The notes under the pieces: generated by a model
What the model was told of the DNA's origin: nothing
The model's input: only the letters and a program-made list of their open reading frames with translations
The model's database searches: none
Assembly: GCF_001424185.1 (NCBI RefSeq)
Contig: NZ_LMOM01000021.1
Coordinates: 170,545 to 234,544 of the forward strand
Direction of reading: 5' to 3'
DNA from: Deinococcus sp. Leaf326
Lineage (GTDB): Bacteria > Deinococcota > Deinococci > Deinococcales > Deinococcaceae
Length of the DNA: 64,000 bases
Part shown: positions 58,601-64,000 of the stretch, in pieces
Numbering within the stretch: the stretch's first letter is position 1
Layout of the letters: each line of letters starts with the position of its first letter
Program-made: the position numbers and the translations under genes

Positions 58601-61600
58601 TCCTGCGGCGCACGGACCCCCGCGATCCGGAACGTAAAGGCCCCGTCGCGGGTCTGCGAGCCGACCGACCCGCTCGCCGTTAGCCGGCCGCTCAGACCGC
58701 CCACGTCTAAGCGTGCGAGGTCCAGGCCCGGCAGGTCGGCCGTGACCTGCTCGCCGTTCCAGAGGACGCGGCCCGCGGTCTCGCCGTCGCTCACGCTCAG
58801 GTCGGCCGCCGCGCGGCTCGCCGTTCCCGCCGCGCGCCACTCGCCCCGGCGCACGCTCAGGACAAGCCGGGGATCGGCCAGCAGCCCGCTGGGGGTCACG
58901 CTCAGACTCAGCTCGGGCCGGCTCAGGCTGGTGGCGCCCAGCCACTGCCACTGGCCCGCGCCGCTCTGGCCTGCCGGAATGGGGCGCAGCTCGACCGCGC
59001 CGCTGGCCGTCGCTCCGGGGCCGTCCACCAGTCGGAGCTGCACGCCGCGCGCGTCGGCTATCAGCCGCGCCCCTGCCCCCAGCAGCCCCGCCGTGCCGGT
59101 CAGCAGCGGCCGCGCGAAGGCGCCCGACAGCGTGAGGTCAGCGGGCTGGGTCAGCACGCCCTGCGGCCCGCCGGTCACGCGCGCCGTGCCGTGCCAGCCG
59201 GTGTAGGGGTCGGCCTTCACGTTCAGGGCGGCGTTCAGGCCCTGCGCCGACACGTTGCCCTGCACCGCGAGGGCCTGGGCGCGGTAGCTCGCCTTGAGGT
59301 TGCCCGAGACGTTGCCGGCGGCTGTGAGGGCCAGGTCGGCCACGCCGTTCAGGCCCGCCGCGCCGCTGACACGCACACGGCTTCCGGCGGCCTCGAGTGC
59401 GAAGTCGCGCAGGGTCACGGTCTGACCGGTCAGGCGGGCGACCTCGGCCCCGTCCTGGGTCAGCGCGCCGCTCAGGCCCCTGACTCTGCCACTCAGCGTG
59501 CCGGTCAGGTCGGCCAGCGAGACGCCCGACACCGCCGCCCCGGTGGTCGTGACGGTCGCGGCCAGGGTGGGGGCGGCCACCGTGCCGCCCAGCGTCGCGG
59601 CGACCGTGGCCCGGCCACTGCTTCCCGCGACCAGCCCCAGCGGGGTGAGATCGAGCCGCCCCGAGAGCGTGGGGATGAAGCCCTGCGCGCGCGTGAGGGT
59701 CACGTCACCGCCGCCGAGTCTGCCGGCGTCCAAGGCATAGCCGCCCCGGCCGTCGCCGCGCAGGGTCAGGGGGTCGGCCAGCGCGCCCAGTTTGGCCTGC
59801 ACCGTGCCCGAGAGCTGCGGCCACTGGCCCTGGAGTTTCACGTCGGCGCGGTTGCCCGAGGCCTGCACGCTGCCGTACACGCTTGTCCTTGCCGTGCCCG
59901 CCGCGAGGTCGATGTCCTGCACGTCGGCGTACAGCGCGCCGCCCTGACCCTGGCCGCGCAGTTCGGCGCGGGCCAGCAGGTGCGGGTCACTGGCCCGGCC
60001 GCTCAGGGTCAGGCGGGCGGCGAGCGCGTCGGTGACGGCGTTCAGGGTGCCCGAGACGCTGGGGTCGCGCGCCTGCCCGGTCAGGGTCAGGGCCGCGTCC
60101 ACCTTGCCCGTCCCGAAGGAGGCCGCGCCCTGGTAGGCCGTGGGCACGCCATTGACCTGCACCTTCAGGCCCTGGGGCAGGCTGCCCTGGGCGCTCAGCA
60201 GGCCGCCGCGCAGGCTGCCGCGCAGGTCGGCCTTGAGCACCTCGCCCTGGGGGCGGTACTCGGCCGAGCCGTACAGGCTGAACGGCCCCACCTGCCCCTG
60301 CTCGCCGCGCAGGGCGAGGTTGCGCGCGCTGAAGCTCTCGGGACCGCCCGCGAGGGTGCCGTGGGCCTCGGCCGTGCCCGCAAAGGTCAGGGCGTCCACA
60401 TCCAGCGTGGCGGGCAGCAGCCGTGCCAGCCGCAGCGAGGGCGTCTTGAGGGCCGCGTCGTAACGCCCGCCCCGTAGGGTGGCCGCGCCGCTCAGGGCCG
60501 GGCCGCTCAGGCTCAGGGCCACGTCGCCCGCGCGGTAGCTGGCCTGCACGTCGCCGCTCAGCTCGCCCAGGGTGTCCTCGGTGCGCCCGGCGAAGGTGGC
60601 CTCGACACGGTTCCAGGCCGCGCCGCCCAGGGTCAGTGTGCCGCCCACGCCGAGTTGTCCGGGCCGGCCCCAGAAGGCCCCAGCGTCCAGACGGTTCAGG
60701 GTCAGGGTGCCGCCCGGCCGCAGCGGCAGGCCCGCGCCCAGCGCGCCGCTGAAGCTGGCCTGTTTTGCGCCGCTGCCCAGGGTGCCGGCCAGATTCAGTG
60801 GTCCGCCGCCGCTGAGGGCGGCGTCGAGTGCCCCGCCCGGCACCGGCCCCACGGCGCGCAGGCGGCCCAGCCAGCCCACGCGGGCGTTCCAGCCGGTCGC
60901 GCCGGTCAGGGCCACGTCGGCCTCGCCGCTGCGGTAGCGGGTGTTCAGGTTCAGCCGGGCATTGAGCAGGCCGCCGGGCGCTCCGCTGCCCAGGCGGCCG
61001 CGCAGGGGGCCGTTGACGGTCTCGCCGGTCAGGGCGACCTTCCAGTCCTGGCCCAGCAGCCGCGCGGTGAGTCGCGTGCCGGCGACCGCCAGACCCTCGC
61101 CGTGCTCGCCGCCGATGGCCCCAGTCAGGAGACCCTGCACGTTCACGTCCGGCTTGGCGAAGTCGCCGCCGACCTGCGCCGTAAAGCGGCCCGGTACCAC
61201 CTTGTTCACGTCGGCGCGGGCACTCAGGGCGAGGGCCGGGTATACCGGTCCCGAGACGCGCACGACCGTGCCCGCGAGCGCGCTCCCCGTCAGGGTCGCC
61301 ACGGCGCCGTCGACCCGCAGCGCGCCGCCCACGTAGCGGGCCGGCACGGTGAAGCGCGCCCCGGCCGCCTGGCCGCTGGCCTGCGCGCGCAGGTCGGCCA
61401 GCGTGCCCCCCAGCGTGGCGCTCAGGGCGCCCTGCACGCCCGCCAGGGGTTGCAGGTCCGGCGCGGCGAGCTGTCCGGCGACCCGCCACGCGCCGAGGCC
61501 GTTCCCCGCGCTGCGCGTCAGCCCGAGGTCGAGGGTGGCGCCCGAGGTGGAGGCACTGACGGTGGCCCGCGCCGCCTCCGTGGCGATGGCCTGGGCACTG

Positions 61601-64000
61601 GCGTTCAGCGTTAGGTCGCGGCCCGCATACGCGCCCGTCGCCGTGAGGGTCAGGGTCTCGGCCGCGCTGCCGCGCAGGGTGGCGCTCAGTCGGGGGCCAT
61701 CAGTTGCCTGGGACCGCACGGTCAGGGCCGCGTCCGCCTGCGGGTAGACCGGCCCGCGCACCGTTGCGGAGATGCCCGACACCGTACCCCCCAGGTCGGC
61801 GGCGAGCTGCCCGGCGCGCAGGGTCACGTTCCCGCGCAGGTTGCGCAGCTCGCCGCTGGTCCGCAGGTCCACGCCGAGCTGCCCACTGGCCCGCGCGAAG
61901 TCCAGGTCGGGCACGTTCAGGTCCAGGGCGGCCGAGCCCGTCACGTCGCCGAGCCCTGTTCCGGCCAGGTCGGCGTCGGCCAGCCCGGCGCTGGCCAGCA
62001 GGGGCGAGAGCGCGCGGGCGTCCACCCGGCCGCCGCTCACGCTCAGGGTGCCGCCCGCGAGGCGCACCGGCAGGCGGGTACCGGGGTGGGTCAGCACGCC
62101 CTGGGCAACGATCTGCCGCGCGTCCACACCGCCGCGCCAGTCGAGCCGGGCGTCCAGGCCCAGCGGCGCGCCGGCATACCGGGTCTGGGTCAGCGACACG
62201 TCGGCGCCGGTCGCGCGCACCTCGGCCACGAGTCGGCCGGGGCGGATCACGGCGCGCAGGTTCTCTGGCAACAGGCCCGTGAAGGGCGTGAGGTCGGCGC
62301 TCAGGGTGCCACCGATGCTCGGCAGGACCTGGAGGCGCCCGCTCAGCGGCCCCGAGGGTACCGCGCTCAGGCGCGGACCGTCGCCGGCCACGCTCAGGGT
62401 GCCGGGCCGCGTCCCCGCCGCACTCTCCAGGGCGTAGCGCAGGCCCAAGCGCCCGGCCCAGGCCCCGCCCGCGTAGGTCAGGCCGCCCAGGCGCACGCGC
62501 GCCCCGGTCAGCGAGCCGCTCAGCGGCAGGGTCTGGGCCGGCACGACCAGCGCCGCCGCCCCCGACCCGAAGCGCTGCGCCTTGAGCCGGACTGTCCCGC
62601 TGAGGTTCGAGACGCCGCCCGTGGCGCGGGCGCTCAGGTACGGCCCGTCCACGCGCAGGTTCAGGTCCGAGACGGTCGCGGGCAGGGTCAGGCGGCCCGA
62701 GGCCAGGACCGTCTGGCCGGCCACCGTCCCCGAGGCCGAGATGCGCCCGGCAGCGGCGATCACGTCCAGTGGCCCGGCGCGCAGACGACCGCTCAGGACG
62801 CCGCCCGAAGCGCTCAGGCGGCCCTCGAGGGTCTGGCCCGCCAGGGTCAGGCGCCGGGCGTCCACCTGGAGATCACCGAAGCCGCGCAGGGTCACGGTGG
62901 CGGCGCCGCCCGCACTGTCGCGCACGCTCAGGGTGCCGCGCGGGCTGGCGCCGGTGCCCTGGATGTTGCCGTCGACGAGCAGTCGTCCGTCGCCGCCCGC
63001 GCCCGGTACGGTCAGGGGACCGCGCACGTTCACGTCGTAGCGCCCGGCGGGCAGCGAGGCCCGGCCCTCGGCACGCAGGCCCTCGCCGTCGGTCACGAGG
63101 ACATTCAGACGGTCCCAGGGGCCGTTGAGGGCCACGGTGTACTGGTCGAGCGTGCCGCGTGCCTCGACCGCGCCCCGGAAGGCCTCACGGCCGCCCTGAC
63201 CCGGTCCCCAGGTGGCGCGCCCCTGCACCTGCCCGGTTTGTCCGAAGGCGGTCAGGGTCTGCGCGCCCGCCACCCGCACCAGACCGCTGCGCCCGTCATA
63301 GGTGACCCCCAGGTCGCCCCAGCGCCCGCGCGCGCTCAGGGCGGGGGTCAGGGTGCCGGTCACGTTGATGTCCTGCGCCGGCACGCTGACCCCACCGAAA
63401 GACAGCTCGCCCGTGCGCCCACTCAGCCGGGCTGCGAGCGCGCCGTAGGGACCGGCGACGGTCGCCCGCAGCGTCTGGCCCATGAAGGTCGCCGCGCCGC
63501 TGGCCTGCACGTCGGGATAGACCCGGCCCCTCAGGGTGGCCTCGGCCGCCTCGCCGCCCAGCGGCAGCCCGGCGCGCAGGTCGGCCGTCACGGTGCCGAT
63601 GGGCGTCTGCCCGGTGTCGCCCCGGCGGGTCAGGGTGCCGGCGACCGTGGCGCCCGCCGCCTGCGCCTGCACCTGGGCCGAGCCGCCCAGCCCGGCGAGG
63701 TTCAGGTCCACCGTGCCGCCCAGCCTGGCCACCGTGGGAAGCAGTGGCCGCAGCGCCGCGAGGTTCACGCGCCCGGTCGCCTGCCAGTCGGCGCCGTCGA
63801 TGAGGCCGCTGGCCGTGTCGCCCAAGGTAGTCAGCGAGAAGCGCACGCCGCTTTGCACACTCAGGCTGCCCCGGATATCGGTGCCCTCGATGCGGGCAGC
63901 CGTGCGGTAGGGCGCGCGCAGGTCGGTGTCGGCCAGCACGGTCACGCCGCCGACCGTGCCGCGCACGCGGGCCGCCGTGCCCAGCGCCTCGGCGCGCAGG
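55684..64000 (-). CDS. Translocation and assembly module TamB-like protein, partial
   Basis: The frame is open from the stop at 55684 to the right edge (2771 codons); the start is outside. The sequence is a long run of short beta strands with recurrent G-x-V/L and S-G patterns, as in TamB/AsmA-like proteins that form a lipid-carrying beta-taco groove between inner membrane and outer envelope. The C-terminal DUF490 signature is present: RGTLFLRENEFNITQGRVGFGGEGLYPTFNITARG, then FGVTYRFGVR at the end. It contains low-complexity linkers, for example an Ala/Pro/Thr stretch at about 57600-57730. It is much longer than E. coli TamB (1259). Confidence 0.9.
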   Translation of the reverse strand, partial: LRAEALGTAARVRGTVGGVTVLADTDLRAPYRTAARIEGTDIRGSLSVQSGVRFSLTTLGDTASGLIDGADWQATGRVNLAALRPLLPTVARLGGTVDLNLAGLGGSAQVQAQAAGATVAGTLTRRGDTGQTPIGTVTADLRAGLPLGGEAAEATLRGRVYPDVQASGAATFMGQTLRATVAGPYGALAARLSGRTGELSFGGVSVPAQDINVTGTLTPALSARGRWGDLGVTYDGRSGLVRVAGAQTLTAFGQTGQVQGRATWGPGQGGREAFRGAVEARGTLDQYTVALNGPWDRLNVLVTDGEGLRAEGRASLPAGRYDVNVRGPLTVPGAGGDGRLLVDGNIQGTGASPRGTLSVRDSAGGAATVTLRGFGDLQVDARRLTLAGQTLEGRLSASGGVLSGRLRAGPLDVIAAAGRISASGTVAGQTVLASGRLTLPATVSDLNLRVDGPYLSARATGGVSNLSGTVRLKAQRFGSGAAALVVPAQTLPLSGSLTGARVRLGGLTYAGGAWAGRLGLRYALESAAGTRPGTLSVAGDGPRLSAVPSGPLSGRLQVLPSIGGTLSADLTPFTGLLPENLRAVIRPGRLVAEVRATGADVSLTQTRYAGAPLGLDARLDWRGGVDARQIVAQGVLTHPGTRLPVRLAGGTLSVSGGRVDARALSPLLASAGLADADLAGTGLGDVTGSAALDLNVPDLDFARASGQLGVDLRTSGELRNLRGNVTLRAGQLAADLGGTVSGISATVRGPVYPQADAALTVRSQATDGPRLSATLRGSAAETLTLTATGAYAGRDLTLNASAQAIATEAARATVSASTSGATLDLGLTRSAGNGLGAWRVAGQLAAPDLQPLAGVQGALSATLGGTLADLRAQASGQAAGARFTVPARYVGGALRVDGAVATLTGSALAGTVVRVSGPVYPALALSARADVNKVVPGRFTAQVGGDFAKPDVNVQGLLTGAIGGEHGEGLAVAGTRLTARLLGQDWKVALTGETVNGPLRGRLGSGAPGGLLNARLNLNTRYRSGEADVALTGATGWNARVGWLGRLRAVGPVPGGALDAALSGGGPLNLAGTLGSGAKQASFSGALGAGLPLRPGGTLTLNRLDAGAFWGRPGQLGVGGTLTLGGAAWNRVEATFAGRTEDTLGELSGDVQASYRAGDVALSLSGPALSGAATLRGGRYDAALKTPSLRLARLLPATLDVDALTFAGTAEAHGTLAGGPESFSARNLALRGEQGQVGPFSLYGSAEYRPQGEVLKADLRGSLRGGLLSAQGSLPQGLKVQVNGVPTAYQGAASFGTGKVDAALTLTGQARDPSVSGTLNAVTDALAARLTLSGRASDPHLLARAELRGQGQGGALYADVQDIDLAAGTARTSVYGSVQASGNRADVKLQGQWPQLSGTVQAKLGALADPLTLRGDGRGGYALDAGRLGGGDVTLTRAQGFIPTLSGRLDLTPLGLVAGSSGRATVAATLGGTVAAPTLAATVTTTGAAVSGVSLADLTGTLSGRVRGLSGALTQDGAEVARLTGQTVTLRDFALEAAGSRVRVSGAAGLNGVADLALTAAGNVSGNLKASYRAQALAVQGNVSAQGLNAALNVKADPYTGWHGTARVTGGPQGVLTQPADLTLSGAFARPLLTGTAGLLGAGARLIADARGVQLRLVDGPGATASGAVELRPIPAGQSGAGQWQWLGATSLSRPELSLSVTPSGLLADPRLVLSVRRGEWRAAGTASRAAADLSVSDGETAGRVLWNGEQVTADLPGLDLARLDVGGLSGRLTASGSVGSQTRDGAFTFRIAGVRAPQEIPYLGLPLAGDVSGEVRLDAGRPRVQATAALSAGTLNLTAAQSAAGPWTGTLAGQLRKDAGALNVNIRAADSGLTGTVGVTSYPVEISGQTLTVGGQIGLTGQSFTGSLRAGNAMGSAQVTAEGGLADLVPALGSVLAVRPTGEGYSARAILNEVDLGELKLLPGLGGQVSGEANLNDGGGTFFVQSAGLNLGTQTEAARVEGTQVAGNWRLRGYLGRSQFTAGLGGGEVFGQATLQALPLGALVGAATGTTPGEGVVTGIARFRVPLANPAAGTATVVAERIRVSASTTAAEAAALAQTKTVAPAAAVAAAPLTPATTPATSPAPGTTVDAASGVRTETLVGSGTLDYAAGELRNINVQLSGAGTWDVRGQYTRQKVDLSAQFTGTTFTPVLRLIPGLAELQPSLRGSLTLSAAGTYDRPRGLLRAQNLVGSVAGLSVQVPEFAGDLPDSGAFTGGGRVLTGGTVGTDGRVDLKGQLTLGRLSGTGLTFSGLVAPEALGALPNTVVTLSQQSAEAGQPERWTVSGQSTSTNPATGAGTLALSGTLSPLDLSLAARNYNLPLAAIYGRDSALTGDLRAVTEGQLIRVSGAADFARLTLGRVNSPTTIPGPGESAQAGTDGRTTDNFASPLPEQYTTFPQPQEEGKETPTPQRPFLERLVLDDVRVTAPNGIRVDENLARAEFGTTGLTISGTGARPRIRGEILAQRGTLFLRENEFNITQGRVGFGGEGLYPTFNITARGTVPGTVMVNGRSVQQQVPIALSVAGDFRTVAGRPNVLNLETTLSCPENSGAACVNPATGTAYGEPELYALVVTGVPDLASLPSNLGTLGASALRTALNVFVLGEIERTLARALGLDVFRLTPTLSTDGDVNATITVGSYLTRELFLQYQTDLSGNGLVDASYSTPDGRFTFRVSTPLRGLNLESIRPNFSADYNVSRRASLSLGVTTTPSTGSDPESTRVRFGVTYRFGVR

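Noticed and set aside
57064..58683. A 539-codon frame antisense to the TamB-like gene
   Set aside because: Shadow of the repetitive TamB frame, without domains or initiation signals.

Overview
The window looks like a stretch of core chromosome from a Deinococcus species. The evidence is high GC with GC-rich codon use in nearly every gene, an MntH closely resembling the structurally studied Deinococcus transporter, envelope genes of a diderm (tandem Skp/OmpH chaperones, a porin-like barrel, a giant TamB-like protein), and many genes whose start codon lies only 5-9 nt after a TANNNT -10 hexamer, the leaderless arrangement known from Deinococcus. I see no prophage, insertion sequence, CRISPR array or defence island.

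Layout. 1-5.7 kb: the end of a MacB/LolD-like ABC ATPase with its permease, a DUF4127 secreted protein, a GAF-GGDEF protein, an EamA transporter and a DOMON-like surface protein. 5.8-11.8 kb: pilC, tsaC-like, scpB, a DUF4388 protein, gatA and an orphan siderophore-type binding protein behind a palindromic operator-like site. 11.9-14.9 kb: truB, a small membrane protein, an RsuA-type pseudouridine synthase, rnpB (RNase P RNA) and a DUF423 protein. 15.2-18.2 kb: the start of the division/cell-wall cluster (mraZ, rsmH, ftsL-like, ftsI). 18.2-18.8 kb: an unusually AT-rich gene-free stretch with a CRP-like site and a T8 terminator. 18.8-27.7 kb: 3D-domain protein, FtsX-type permease, PEGA protein, Nudix, mazG/aat divergent pair, DoxX, mntH with a DtxR/MntR-type operator, serA.

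27.7-41.9 kb: a beta-propeller gene broken by an in-frame TGA, CoA-disulfide-reductase-like flavoprotein, DUF1304, a second propeller, VOC protein, class V aminotransferase, CBS-ACT protein, two Skp paralogues, hydroxyacid-oxoacid transhydrogenase-like enzyme, CMD-family protein, an outer-membrane barrel, etfBA, DUF4139. 41.9-46.7 kb: a methionine operon, metH-metF on the minus strand, preceded by a SAM-I-type riboswitch with its own intrinsic terminator. 46.7-55 kb: HTH-YciI-HAD operon, alpha/beta hydrolase, pheA, an amidase, tRNA-Val(TAC), a small secreted protein and an ABC-F ATPase with an extra C-terminal region. 55.1-64 kb: a small beta-repeat protein and the C-terminal 2.77 kilo-codons of a TamB-like protein that runs off the right edge.

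The main functional threads are envelope biogenesis (Skp, TamB, barrel protein, Mra/Fts cluster, pilC), one-carbon/methionine and serine metabolism (metH, metF, serA, a class V aminotransferase), translation and tRNA/rRNA modification (gatA, tsaC, truB, rsuA-type, rsmH, aat, rnpB, tRNA-Val) and metal supply (mntH, the siderophore binding protein). The most striking non-coding signals are the metH riboswitch, the AT-rich leader at 18.4-18.7 kb, compact back-to-back promoters (30 bp between two start codons at 48.25 kb) and a sharp low-GC patch inside pilC.
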